64,000 nucleotides of DNA from assembly GCA_030430075.1 (NCBI GenBank), contig JAUIGN010000006.1, forward strand, positions 186,001-250,000, read 5' to 3'. A program made the position numbers and the translations under genes. Positions 45,685-54,143 of this stretch are shown in pieces. This DNA comes from a bacterium (GTDB lineage Bacteria; Planctomycetota; Planctomycetia; Pirellulales; Pirellulaceae). A model generated the notes under the pieces. That model was not told the origin of the DNA. It saw only the letters and a program-made list of their open reading frames with translations, and made no database searches. Numbering within the stretch: the stretch's first letter is position 1; each line of letters starts with the position of its first letter.

Positions 45685-46128
45685 CTACGGTTCGTCTTCC
45701 GGCGGCGAATTGCGAGCTTCCGTGGTTGCCGGCGGGGAACTCGACTCTCGCTCGCCGCGGCGCCCCACCTCGACTCGGTCCGCCCACAGCTCGTCGGTCG
45801 TGATGGCCGCCAGCGTGGCCAGGGCGAGGACCGCGAGTTCGATCATCAGGGCGGTGAAACCGTGCTCCTGAAAAAAAAGCAGCAAGCCGTTCGGCTCTGA
45901 CTCGGCGACCTCATTCGTCGGATTGATTCCCCGCACCATCATCAGGGCGAAGCCGCAGGCGGTGATCGCGAAGGCCAGCCCGACCAGCACCAGGAGCGGG
46001 TAGAACGGATTGACTTTGCGGGATTTCCTGGCCACGAAGGGGTACCGAGCGGGCAGCGGGGACAGAGAAAACGAGTCGTGAACGGTGCACCTTTTTGCGG
46101 CACGTATCATACGTCGGTGGACGATCAT
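45685..46128 (-). CDS. small two-helix membrane protein, unknown function
   Basis: Up to 147 residues. Two membrane helices: FYPLLVLVGLAFAITACGFALMM and GFTALMIELAVLALATLAAI; the tail is acidic/proline-rich. The start is uncertain. ATG 46128 lies only three bases after the stop of the J-like gene upstream, but it leaves a long non-hydrophobic lead-in; a GTG at 46035 (just before ARKSRKVNPFYP) is perhaps more natural. Belongs to the ligA cluster by direction and spacing. Confidence 0.6.
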   Translation of the reverse strand: MIVHRRMIRAAKRCTVHDSFSLSPLPARYPFVARKSRKVNPFYPLLVLVGLAFAITACGFALMMVRGINPTNEVAESEPNGLLLFFQEHGFTALMIELAVLALATLAAITTDELWADRVEVGRRGERESSSPPATTEARNSPPEDEP

Positions 46129-46131
46129 CGT

Positions 46132-46770
46132 TCAACGGGGCGCGCCGCCGGTCCTGTCGGCAGGCGGCCCGGGCAACATGCCTCGATCCGGCTCGCGCAA
46201 CACCAACATTCCGCCCAGCACGATCAAGGCAACGAACGCCAGCAGCAAGAGGAGCACTGCCCAAGTCGCCGGCTGGCGCCAGGCGGACACGCGGCGGCGC
46301 CGCACGCGACGCAAGCGGGGGATCCTGCGAACCCGGGCCGCACCGTCAACCGCTTCGGGCAATGACGGCCGGGGCGGCTCATCGTTGTGGCGGCCTCGAG
46401 GCGGAGGTGGCGGCGACACGCGTGTTGCGGCAGGAGGGGGGGGCGGCGGAATGTGATGTGGCGGGTCCGGGACTTCACGGCGGGGGCCCTGCACGGCTTC
46501 GCGCAATTGCGCATCGTACTTCGATTTGCGGTCGGTCGAGAGCAACCCGATCCGCGCCGCCGAGACCTCGTTCAGCAACCGTTGCGAGTCCGCCGATCGA
46601 GGACCCGTTTGAAATGTGCGCAGATGGCCCATCTGCCGATCCGCGGCCCGTTCGATGACGTTCTGGTTCGGTTCGAACAGTTCGATTCCCAGGAGCCGAT
46701 ACCAGTTCGGCGGCTGGTCGCGGCGAGGAATCCCCAGCCATTCATAATAGGGGTCAAACTCGTCTTCCAT
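46132..46770 (-). CDS. J-domain-like N-terminal module protein with a C-terminal membrane helix
   Basis: 212 residues from ATG 46770, with GGTGAG before it. Residues 1-90 are the same module as in the gene at 1-737: FDPYYEWLGI, PPNWYRLLGI, FEPN, AADRQMGHLR and YDAQLREA. A long proline-rich linker follows (PPPPPPAATRVSPPPPPRG type), then an Arg-rich stretch and a single membrane helix (WAVLLLLLAFVALIVLGGML). The module would face the cytoplasm, tethered by the linker. Role unknown. It heads the minus-strand cluster that contains the cupin and ligA genes and is divergent from the coiled-coil gene. Confidence 0.78.
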   Translation of the reverse strand: MEDEFDPYYEWLGIPRRDQPPNWYRLLGIELFEPNQNVIERAADRQMGHLRTFQTGPRSADSQRLLNEVSAARIGLLSTDRKSKYDAQLREAVQGPRREVPDPPHHIPPPPPPAATRVSPPPPPRGRHNDEPPRPSLPEAVDGAARVRRIPRLRRVRRRRVSAWRQPATWAVLLLLLAFVALIVLGGMLVLREPDRGMLPGPPADRTGGAPR

Positions 46771-46899
46771 TTCGCTCACCCGAAATGATGACCACAGCCA
46801 ACGCACACCTCAATATAACGGCCGCGGGGACAGCGGGCAGGCGGGCGGCGGCGTCACGATCGGCACCGCCCGTCGAACCCTCGCCACGTGCAGCCCGTT

Positions 46900-46930
46900 T
46901 TGACTTAGGGCCCTTTTCGACGTATATGAT
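46900..46930 (+). promoter_or_regulatory. promoter of the coiled-coil gene
   Basis: TTGACT (46900-46905), then TATATG 17 bases on, or TATGAT 19 bases on (46925-46930). Leader of ~75 bases to the ATG at 47013. Confidence 0.5.
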
Positions 46931-47012
46931 TCTACCCACCTTGTGCGCACACCGGTGTCGGCGCGCGGGCTGTGGCTCATTGCTGATCCGCCCCTTTCAA
47001 GCGTGCTTCCGT

Positions 47013-47981
47013 ATGTCTGCAACGGCCAACGATCGTCGCGCCGCCTCCCGCGAGGTCGCTGCGCAGGACTTCCTAGACGGGTTCTGTCAGCAGGCCAGGG
47101 AACTCTTCGAGCGGCAAGCGGCGCGCGCCAATCAACTGGAAGCCGACCTCGTGCGGCAGATCGAAACGGCACTTGCCGCGATCGACGCAGACGATCAGGA
47201 TGCAACGAAGTGCCGCGCGAATGCGGCGGTCGATGACCGGCACCTGGCCGCTTTGACGCGAGAGCGTGATGCGTTGCTGCGGAAGCTGGACGAGGCCAGG
47301 GCCCAGCAGGCTGTCGCCGAATCGTCCGAGTTTCTTGAATCCGTCGAGTTGGGCACGCTGCGGGAACAATTCGAAACTGCCCAGGAAGAGATTGATCAGC
47401 TCAAGTACCGCAACGAAGAGCTCGACGCGCTGGTCGCCCGCCTCCGCAGCCAGGGCAGCGAGACCGACCAGGAAACGAGCAGGGCGTTCGATTGGGAAGC
47501 ACAGAAGCGACAATTGTTACAACGCCTGGAAGCCGACCTGGACGGCGAAGATTCTTCTTCGGCCGATGACCGGCTTGCCGTAGAAGATGCGATTCGCGTT
47601 ACGGACGAGGCGTTGGCCGCCAAAGAGCGTGAGATTGACGACTTGCGGCAACGGTTGGCGGAACAGGCCAACACGACGCCGCCAACGGACGGCGATCCTG
47701 CCGCGGTCGAGGAAATCCTGGACCAGGACGAACTGATTCGCGAGGAGCGCGCCCGACTTCAGAAGCTGCAGGACGAGTGGCACGAGAAGCTCCGCCAGGC
47801 AGAAATCGATTTGTCGGTCGAACGCGCACGCCTGGGCCGCGAGAAAAATGAACTGCAATGTCAGGTACGCTTGCTCGAGCAGCAAACTGCCGAGTCGCCA
47901 ACACGGGCCGTCACGGAGGCGGTCGAGGAAGACTCGCCGCGGAGCGGCTGGCGGACGCGATTCGGCTTAAAGAACGATTGA
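47013..47981 (+). CDS. long coiled-coil protein, unknown function
   Basis: 322 residues from ATG 47013. Almost continuous heptad-like sequence rich in Glu, Arg, Gln, Leu and Ala from residue 20 to 300 (REQFETAQEEIDQLKYRNEE, LAAKEREIDDLRQRLAEQ, RLGREKNELQCQVRLLEQQ). Acidic overall. No enzyme motif, no signal, no membrane helix. A structural or scaffold protein is likely. The start could lie earlier in frame (46785), but that extension would overlap the divergent J-like gene. Confidence 0.72.
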   Translation: MSATANDRRAASREVAAQDFLDGFCQQARELFERQAARANQLEADLVRQIETALAAIDADDQDATKCRANAAVDDRHLAALTRERDALLRKLDEARAQQAVAESSEFLESVELGTLREQFETAQEEIDQLKYRNEELDALVARLRSQGSETDQETSRAFDWEAQKRQLLQRLEADLDGEDSSSADDRLAVEDAIRVTDEALAAKEREIDDLRQRLAEQANTTPPTDGDPAAVEEILDQDELIREERARLQKLQDEWHEKLRQAEIDLSVERARLGREKNELQCQVRLLEQQTAESPTRAVTEAVEEDSPRSGWRTRFGLKND

Positions 47982-48120
47982 GCCGGCTGCGGGCCGGCGT
48001 CCCCGGCCGGCCGCCCGACACCGCGAACACCGGCATGGCCGGCGGAATCGACCGAACGCGACCGAACGCGACCGACCAGGCGGCGCGCGCTCGAGCATCC
48101 TTCCCGCCGCTCGGCCGCGA

Positions 48121-50625
48121 TCAGCTTCCGGCAGGGCATTCCGCAGCGATCTGGCGGTATCTGTCGATCGCCCGCTCGAACGTCCGCCGGGCTTCGTCCC
48201 GTTCGTCGGTCGCGATCCGGGCCTTGCGGTTCTGCCATAGCAATTCGATGGTCGCCCGGCACCAGTCTGCGCTCTGCCGGGAAGCGCGAATCGGCTGGTC
48301 CGCGACGATCACATTCACGGGATTCGTGTGCAATTGAGGAAACTGTCGAATCGCCACCCAACTGCTGCGTTGGATGGGGACGTCAAGCGACACATCGTGT
48401 ACCTTGCCGTCGGCCGGAACCGTTTTCGAGGCGACCACATTGCCGTTGACAATGACCTCGACAAGGCGCGTTCCGCCCCGCTGCAGTTCATCGGTTCGAT
48501 CCGCGTGCAACACCACGGTGTCGCCCACATGACGTCGGCCCGTGGGGGGAACCATGGCCCCCTGTGCCACCGTGCGGGGCTGCGCGGGAGCGAACGTCAC
48601 GCGTGTCGCGACACGCACTTTGCCTGGTGCATCGAGCCGCACGGGTTCGGTCCCGGGACCCGTACCCTCGACCGTGAATTCCAGAGCGTGGGCGAAGCCA
48701 TCGGACACATAAGAACGGCCGGCGGCGAGGGACTCGCACCAGGCCGCGAAATCCAGCGGGTGGCCTGCCGGAAGTTGCACGTAGACCCGCCCCTGACCGA
48801 CGCGCCGACTACTCATGCAGGGGAAATCCGTCTCGCCACTGACCTTCAGCGGGAAGCCGCAGTTCATGATGTGATACCACGTATTCCATTCTTGAATTCT
48901 GGCCGTATCCATGGCGCTGATAAAGTCGCAAACGCCCTCGGATACGGCGACTGAGATCTCCATGGCACCCACGCCATTCATTTCCGGAATCGCCAGATTG
49001 GGCAACTGATCCGCTGCCTGGTCGATGCTCGCCGTCAGCTCGCGGACGTCCAAATGGCGATTTCGATCCGTATCGATGGCGTTGAAGTCCGCCGGCAGCA
49101 ACCGGGATTCCGCTTCTGCCCGGCTCAGTCGCTGATCGCCGTCCTGGTCGGCCTGGCCGAGTAAACGGGCGGCCGCGGCCGGCGGGTGAATGTGGATCCC
49201 GCTGGCCGAATGCGCGTATCCCGTGAAACCGCCCTGCTTCTTGGCCCAGCGCATGACCGGGGTCGTCCAGGTCGGCCAGCCTTTGGTCGATGTGCCCTCG
49301 GAATTCGGGTAGGTCTGATTCTGGAGATTCAACAGGCAGACATGCCCCAAGGCGGCCGAGCCGAACCCGCTGATTTCCAGATCATACTTGAGCAACGTGT
49401 CCGGCTCGCTGATTTGATGCACCGTCGACTCAAAAAACTGGCGTTGGTGATCGAAGCAGGGACCCCAGGTCAGCACGCAGCCGACGTTGAGTCCTTCGCC
49501 CTTGACCTGTCGATACATGTCCTCCGGTGTGACGCCCTCAGTCGGCGACGTGTAGTGCGCACAGCCGGCTGCGTGAATGTGGTGGTCACCCGAATAAAAT
49601 CCGAACTGCTGAGGATCAACCCAACGCTCTAACTGAAGCTCGACCTTGGCTTCGCCCGACCTGGGCACCTCAATCATGCGGCTGAGCAGAAGGTACTCGG
49701 GCCCCCGCCCGAACGTCAGGTTCAATGGCCCGGGCGGCAGCTTGACGATCTCGCCGTCAGACCGATAGACGTGGGGCTGAAAGAAGAAGTCGGGCGCCAG
49801 TCGCTGGGCCTGAGGAGGGTAGACATGGCCCGCCGAGTCGCGAATCAGCAACCGGGCCGTGGTCGGCTTTCCATCATGGTCCTTGATTGCCAGCGTGACC
49901 GGAATGGCTGGGCGAACGTCGAACAAGATGGGCAATTCGGCGCGGAAGCCCAGGTCCTGAGTTCCCTGGCCCACGTCAAAACTGATCGTGGCCTCGCGTT
50001 TGCCCGATTCGCTCGAGTAAATCAAGCCGATTGCGTACTCCACTTCGAGCCCACTCAGATTCTCCGTCAGCGGAGGCGCCGTGAACATTTCGACCGCCAG
50101 GAACCGATCGTGCCCCTGCGGGGCTTCGTCTTCGCGCAATCGTTCCTGCTGCTGACGACGCATGCTGAGCGGGCTGACGCCGGCATAAACCGGGCCGGCG
50201 GAGGGGCTGCCGATTCGCAGTCGCTTGGTTACCGTGCTGTCGTTATAGACCTTGACGAGGATCGGCGTGAAGCCGCTCTGCTGTAATCCCGCGGGCGCAG
50301 GTCCCCGCGCGACCTTCACGCGCGATTCTGGATTCAGCGACACGGCGACCAGTACGTGCGGGTCGAGCAGCCGCTGCAATTCGGTTGCGTCGCGCCGACG
50401 GGCCGCGGCCAGCAATCCTGCCGTCGTCGCTTCGTCCAGCGGCCGACCCAGGTAGCGAAGACCATCCAGCAGTCGTCGAATGTTTGCGCCAAGCGGCTGA
50501 CCTTCCACGACCGCGATCGGCAGCTCATCGCCGGCAGCCGGCAGCACAGGCAAGCATGTCATCATCAAGAGCTGCAACGTGATGATGTAGACCGCGATCA
50601 AACGGTGTCGGCAAAGAAGCGTCAT
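48121..50625 (-). CDS. CehA/McbA-type PHP metallohydrolase-like exported protein with embedded EF-hands
   Basis: 834 residues from ATG 50625 (GAGGTC upstream). Signal peptide in the first ~40 residues (AVYIITLQLLMMTCLPVLPAAG). A beta-rich domain covers ~90-340. It is followed by the PHP-type motif GFYSGDHHIHAAG (His348, His349, His351), then FGSAALGHVCLLNL and GGFTGYAHSASGIH. Two EF-hand-like calcium loops, DQDGDQRLSRAE (from ~493) and DTDRNRHLDVRE, lie between the metal motif and ISAMDTARIQEWNTWYHIMNCG, where the fold resumes. The C-terminus is a beta domain plus a helix. The CehA family hydrolyses carbamate-like and phosphoester substrates; the substrate here is unknown. The embedded EF-hands suggest calcium sensing. 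Confidence 0.8.
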   Translation of the reverse strand: MTLLCRHRLIAVYIITLQLLMMTCLPVLPAAGDELPIAVVEGQPLGANIRRLLDGLRYLGRPLDEATTAGLLAAARRRDATELQRLLDPHVLVAVSLNPESRVKVARGPAPAGLQQSGFTPILVKVYNDSTVTKRLRIGSPSAGPVYAGVSPLSMRRQQQERLREDEAPQGHDRFLAVEMFTAPPLTENLSGLEVEYAIGLIYSSESGKREATISFDVGQGTQDLGFRAELPILFDVRPAIPVTLAIKDHDGKPTTARLLIRDSAGHVYPPQAQRLAPDFFFQPHVYRSDGEIVKLPPGPLNLTFGRGPEYLLLSRMIEVPRSGEAKVELQLERWVDPQQFGFYSGDHHIHAAGCAHYTSPTEGVTPEDMYRQVKGEGLNVGCVLTWGPCFDHQRQFFESTVHQISEPDTLLKYDLEISGFGSAALGHVCLLNLQNQTYPNSEGTSTKGWPTWTTPVMRWAKKQGGFTGYAHSASGIHIHPPAAAARLLGQADQDGDQRLSRAEAESRLLPADFNAIDTDRNRHLDVRELTASIDQAADQLPNLAIPEMNGVGAMEISVAVSEGVCDFISAMDTARIQEWNTWYHIMNCGFPLKVSGETDFPCMSSRRVGQGRVYVQLPAGHPLDFAAWCESLAAGRSYVSDGFAHALEFTVEGTGPGTEPVRLDAPGKVRVATRVTFAPAQPRTVAQGAMVPPTGRRHVGDTVVLHADRTDELQRGGTRLVEVIVNGNVVASKTVPADGKVHDVSLDVPIQRSSWVAIRQFPQLHTNPVNVIVADQPIRASRQSADWCRATIELLWQNRKARIATDERDEARRTFERAIDRYRQIAAECPAGS

Positions 50626-50807
50626 GGGGTGTGACCTCGGCGCTGCGGATGGCTGGAATGCTGGTCCCGAGAGAGGAAAGTTCCGCGTCGGGCGGTGTGT
50701 CAACTGGGTGGATCGTTTGCTGGTCAGGCCGAAATTATGCATGTTGAGTCAATGGTTGGCGACCAACGGGAGCGGGTGACGATGTCGCGCGGGGGGGCTG
50801 GAATGAA

Positions 50808-50891
50808 GGGTGAAGGGTGATGGGTGATGGGTGATGGGTGATGGGTGATGGGTGATGGGTGATGGGTGATGGGTGATGGGTGATGGGTGAT
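50808..50891 (+). repeat. heptamer tandem array, 12 units
   Basis: GGGTGAA once, followed by eleven perfect copies of GGGTGAT. Copy-number change by slippage is likely between strains. Confidence 0.9.
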
Positions 50892-50932
50892 TTGGTTCAA
50901 TGTGATGTGATGTCTTTGAGGGGGGCAGGTGG

Positions 50933-51066
50933 GGAGACCTTCGGTCGGCGGTTTCGGCGGGGTCGGAGACCCGCGCCGAGCGCGAGCGCGACCTGCGCCG
51001 AGCGCGACCTGCGCCGAGCGCGACCTGCGCCGAGCGCGACCTGCGCCGAGCGCGAGCTGCGCCGAG
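50933..51066 (+). repeat. dispersed ~50 bp repeat core with 16-mer tail, copy B
   Basis: Core 50933-50982 differs from copy A at 2 of 50 bases. It runs into about five copies of the 16-mer CGCGACCTGCGCCGAG, derived from the core's final bases (CCCGCGCCGAGCGCGA). Confidence 0.85.
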
Positions 51067-51130
51067 CGCGTCTCGCGGAAGGCTTTGCTCCGGATTGCAG
51101 TTGTCAGTTCGCTTCCGTTAAGCTTAAGCA

Positions 51131-51985
51131 ATGTTCGCCCAACGGCAAATCGAATGCGGTTCTCGCATGCTGAACGTGAGTGTCGGTCCGGATACCGGCC
51201 CGCCGCTCGTCCTCCTGCACGGCGTCTTGCGCCAATGGTCGGATTTCGTGCCCATCTTGCCGGCCTTGGCTTGCCGCTGGCGAGTTCATGCGGTGGATTT
51301 TCGTGGACATGGCGGGTCGAGCTGGACCACCGGCCGCTACCGAGTCGCGGACTACGTGGAAGATGCCCTGCAACTGTTGGCGACGTTCGACCAACCCGCC
51401 GCCATCTACGGCCATTCGTTGGGCGCGATGGTCGCCGCCGCGACAGCGGCCGCACAACCGGCATCGGTACGCGCCGTCGTACTGGAAGATCCGCCATTTG
51501 AAACCATGGGGGCGCGGCTGTCCGAGACGGCGCTGCAGAGCCTGTTCGTTGGATACGAGACATGTCTGTCGTCGGGCGGATCGGTTAATCAGCTCACCGA
51601 TCGGCTCGCAGACATCACACTGCACGCCCCAGGAGAATCCGCTGAGGTCCGCCTGGGTGAGATCCGTGATCGGGCCGCCTTGCGCTTTGCCGCAGCCAGC
51701 CTCGCCAAAATGGACCCCGCGGTGCTGGCTCCGATCGTTGCCGGAAGATGGCTGGAAGGTTTTTCTTCCCAGCAAGCCATTACAGGCATTCAATGTCCGG
51801 CTTTGGTCCTCCAAGCCGATCAAGACGCCGGCGGGATGCTCGCAGATGCCGACGCGAATGGGCTGGTTGATGCCGTCGCCGACTGCTCGCTCATCAAGTT
51901 CCCGGGCATCGGACACCTGATTCACTGGTCCGCCACAGGTCCGTTGCTGAGTGCCTGCACCGCTTTCCTGGAATCATTGCGGTAG
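51131..51985 (+). CDS. alpha/beta hydrolase
   Basis: 284 residues. Hydrolase landmarks: VLLHGVLRQWSDF (oxyanion-hole HG), VDFRGHGGSSW, nucleophile elbow YGHSLGAM (Ser in G-x-S-x-G), VLQADQDAGGML (Asp acid) and FPGIGHLIHW (His). Esterase, lactonase or C-C hydrolase cannot be distinguished. Cytoplasmic, no signal. The start codon follows directly after repeat B and has only a weak ribosome site, so transcription may depend on the repeat region. Confidence 0.88.
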   Translation: MFAQRQIECGSRMLNVSVGPDTGPPLVLLHGVLRQWSDFVPILPALACRWRVHAVDFRGHGGSSWTTGRYRVADYVEDALQLLATFDQPAAIYGHSLGAMVAAATAAAQPASVRAVVLEDPPFETMGARLSETALQSLFVGYETCLSSGGSVNQLTDRLADITLHAPGESAEVRLGEIRDRAALRFAAASLAKMDPAVLAPIVAGRWLEGFSSQQAITGIQCPALVLQADQDAGGMLADADANGLVDAVADCSLIKFPGIGHLIHWSATGPLLSACTAFLESLR

Positions 51986-52479
51986 TGCGGCCGAGCTGCT
52001 GCGGCGCGAGTCGAACGGCCAGGGGGCCGGTCATCTCAGTGGCGGCAGCGCGCGGCGCAACAGTGGGCCAAGGTGCGCATTTTGCCACCCGCACAGCTCA
52101 GCAGAGCCGCTTGTAGCAGGACGGTTTTCCTGGCAGTCACAATCAACGGAAAGTGCATCGAATGCTTGAGCGGGCATCGTTGGGCGTCGCTAACTGCTCG
52201 TTGGGAAAGAGGTTGCGGAGCGGGCGATGATCCCAAACTGGAGTCAGGTGTAGCGGTCGCTGCTGTCGGTCGCAGCGGGACTGCCGGCGGTGCCGCTTTT
52301 CCGACGTTTCTGGCAACGAAAATGCTCCAAGTTCCGCATTCCTGCGTGCCGTGTAAGCGTGCGAAGCGACTGTCCGTTTTTGATACGATGTGTGCGACAA
52401 TTTGCCGCATTTAATCCTGTCTTAAATGAGCATAAACTTGGGGTAGTTAGGCCGATACCATGGCTGAATCGAGGTGAGG
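51986..52479. other. intergenic region before the response regulator gene
   Basis: About 490 bp. A minus-strand frame (52036-52410) with AGGA six bases before its ATG is the best candidate for a small gene, but its composition is unlike the neighbours and it has no recognisable domain, so it is left out. Confidence 0.4.
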
Positions 52480-53067
52480 ATGACCCAAGAATCACCTGCA
52501 AACCTTGTCTCTGAGACGTTTCCCCATCTGGCGAATACGGGGCGTCGGTTGCTGTTGGTTGACGACAGTGTGGCGTTCCGCGAGCGGCTGGCTCGTGCGT
52601 TTCGTGATCGCGGATTCGAGGTGACCACAGCCGGCAACTACGATGAGGCCATGGTGGTGGCCACGGACCAGCCGCCCGATCTGGCGGTTGTCGACTTGCG
52701 GATGCCGGGGGAATCCGGCCTGACGCTCGTTAAGGCGTTGAAAGGTCTGCGAGAGTCGACGCTGGTGCTGGTGCTGAGCGGGTTCGGTAGCATCGCGACC
52801 GCCATCGATGCGATGCGGCTGGGGGCTGTCAACTTCTTGCCGAAGCCGGCGGATGCGGACGACATCCTGGCCGCTTTCGCACGCGGGGATGCGCCGGTCG
52901 AAGAGACGCCGGTCGGGCCGTCGGAAACCCCATCCCTGGCCCGCGCTGAATGGGAACACATCCACCGCGTCCTGGCGGACTGTGGCGGGAACGTATCGGA
53001 AGCGGCACGGAGGCTGGGCATTCATCGCAGATCGTTACAACGAAAACTCCAAAAAAGGGCACCCTAA
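52480..53067 (+). CDS. RegA/PrrA/ActR-type response regulator
   Basis: 195 residues from ATG 52480 with GAGGTGAGG before it. Receiver domain: acidic pair Asp28-Asp29 in LLLVDDS, phospho-acceptor Asp72 in VVDLRMPGESG, Ser100 and Lys122 (FLPKPADADD). The C-terminal Fis-type helix-turn-helix is GNVSEAARRLGIHRRSLQRKL. This is the two-domain design of the redox regulator RegA, with no central AAA+ domain, so it does not use sigma54. No sensor kinase is adjacent; the partner must lie elsewhere. A sigma factor gene follows after 154 bases. Confidence 0.92.
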   Translation: MTQESPANLVSETFPHLANTGRRLLLVDDSVAFRERLARAFRDRGFEVTTAGNYDEAMVVATDQPPDLAVVDLRMPGESGLTLVKALKGLRESTLVLVLSGFGSIATAIDAMRLGAVNFLPKPADADDILAAFARGDAPVEETPVGPSETPSLARAEWEHIHRVLADCGGNVSEAARRLGIHRRSLQRKLQKRAP

Positions 53068-53140
53068 CGAGGCAGGGCCTCGGACCAATGGCGAGCTGAC
53101 GCTCGCGGCATGTTCGTCCGCTCCCGTGGGTCGCTCAAAC

Positions 53141-53170
53141 TTGACTCATTTGTAAAGCGAAACCTGATAC
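53141..53170 (+). promoter_or_regulatory. possible promoter of the sigma factor gene
   Basis: TTGACT (53141-53146), 18 bases, TGATAC (53165-53170). Both boxes are only fair matches. Confidence 0.3.
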
Positions 53171-53221
53171 AAGCCATCTAGCGCAGCCGAATGTTGCTGA
53201 CCCGGCGCAGAAAATTCGATC

Positions 53222-54064
53222 ATGACCACTCAGTTGTTGCCTCCGCCGTCGATCGCTACCGCGACCCGCGATGACATCGACCTGACACTCCTCGAACGCG
53301 ACCTCAGCTTTCTCCCAAATCTTGATTACGCGCGTTTGGCGGAGACGTCGATCGATTTCTCGGCATTCACGTCCAGCACCGTGTTTCCCGCCGACGTTGA
53401 AGCGGAATTGTTTCGTCAAATGAACCTGGCAAAATATCGGGCGTTCACGCTCCGCGAATCGATTACGGCGGCGGGTGAGTTTCGCCGGTCGGAGCTGGAC
53501 GAGCTGTTGCGGCTGGTGGCCCGCGCCGATGAGATTCGCAACACCCTGGTGACCGCCTTCCGCAAGTTGGCACTTGCAATCGCCGCCCAACTTGCCAACG
53601 CCCTCGCGCCGATCGACGAATTGATGAGCGAAGCGCACGAGGCCATCCTGCGGGCGATCGACAAGTTCGATCCGGATCGCGGCTTTCGCTTCAGCACCTA
53701 TCTCACGCATGCGGTCCGACGTCAACTGCTGCGATTCCTGCAACGACGACAGCGCGAGCGGCAGCGGACCTTTGCGGCGACCAGGGAGGCGGCCCTGCCC
53801 GACACGAAACGCTGGACCGTGGCCTACCAGCAGGGAGTTGCCCGCAACATCAGGGAGGTCGATCGTTTGCTGCTGGAACTCAAACCCCGTGATCGCTACG
53901 TGATTCGCGCACGATTCGGTTGGGGACGCGAGTTTGAGACCCACACGCTGCAGGAAATTGCGTCCGAACTGGGCGTCACCCGCGAACGCGTCCGGCAGCT
54001 CGAACAACGAGCGCTGAAGAAGCTGGCGCAACTTGCCGTTCAGCAGCGGCTGGAGATCTCTTGA
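53222..54064 (+). CDS. RNA polymerase sigma70-family factor
   Basis: 280 residues. Region 2 is clear: EAHEAILRAIDKFDPDRGFRFSTYLTHAVRRQLLRFL, i.e. the RpoD-type FDPDRGFRFSTYxT core-binding and -10 element. Region 4 is LKPRDRYVIRARFGWG and LGVTRERVRQLEQRALKKLA. The linker between them is shorter than a full region 3, and region 1.1 is absent. The N-terminal ~90 residues are specific to this protein. It is an alternative sigma closer to group 2/3 than to ECF factors. Neighbour of the response regulator; control by it is possible. Confidence 0.9.
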   Translation: MTTQLLPPPSIATATRDDIDLTLLERDLSFLPNLDYARLAETSIDFSAFTSSTVFPADVEAELFRQMNLAKYRAFTLRESITAAGEFRRSELDELLRLVARADEIRNTLVTAFRKLALAIAAQLANALAPIDELMSEAHEAILRAIDKFDPDRGFRFSTYLTHAVRRQLLRFLQRRQRERQRTFAATREAALPDTKRWTVAYQQGVARNIREVDRLLLELKPRDRYVIRARFGWGREFETHTLQEIASELGVTRERVRQLEQRALKKLAQLAVQQRLEIS

Positions 54065-54073
54065 GTTCGGAAT

Positions 54074-54090
54074 GTCATGCAAAGCATAAC
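54074..54090. repeat. dispersed palindrome GTCATGC-N3-GCATaAC, copy 3
   Basis: GTCATGCAAAGCATAAC, one base different from the perfect palindrome seen at 11047 and 11306. It lies directly after the sigma gene stop codon. Confidence 0.55.
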
Positions 54091-54098
54091 CAACGGAA

Positions 54099-54143
54099 GT
54101 GCGGAATCCGGCAGTGTGCAATCCGGCAGTGTGCAATCCGGCA
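54099..54143 (+). repeat. three tandem 15-mers
   Basis: GTGCGGAATCCGGCA, GTGTGCAATCCGGCA and GTGTGCAATCCGGCA follow each other, with a partial fourth to ~54154. Confidence 0.8.

Larger units (their letters stand above)
50626..51130. other. divergent intergenic region rich in tandem repeats
   Basis: 505 bp containing a twelve-unit heptamer array (50808-50891) and repeat core B with its tail (50933-51066). The long open frames through it arise from the repeats and are not counted as genes. Confidence 0.6.

Noticed and set aside
47983..47999. GCCGGC/GCCGGC hairpin after the coiled-coil gene
   Set aside because: Six-base stem with no T-tract in very GC-rich DNA; expected by chance.
50724..51563. 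Long minus-strand frame rich in HHPSPIT repeats
   Set aside because: Created by translation of the heptamer and 16-mer arrays; not a gene.
52036..52410. Minus-strand 124-codon frame with AGGA six bases before its ATG
   Set aside because: Composition and codon use are unlike neighbouring genes, no domain, no clear promoter. The ribosome site may be chance.
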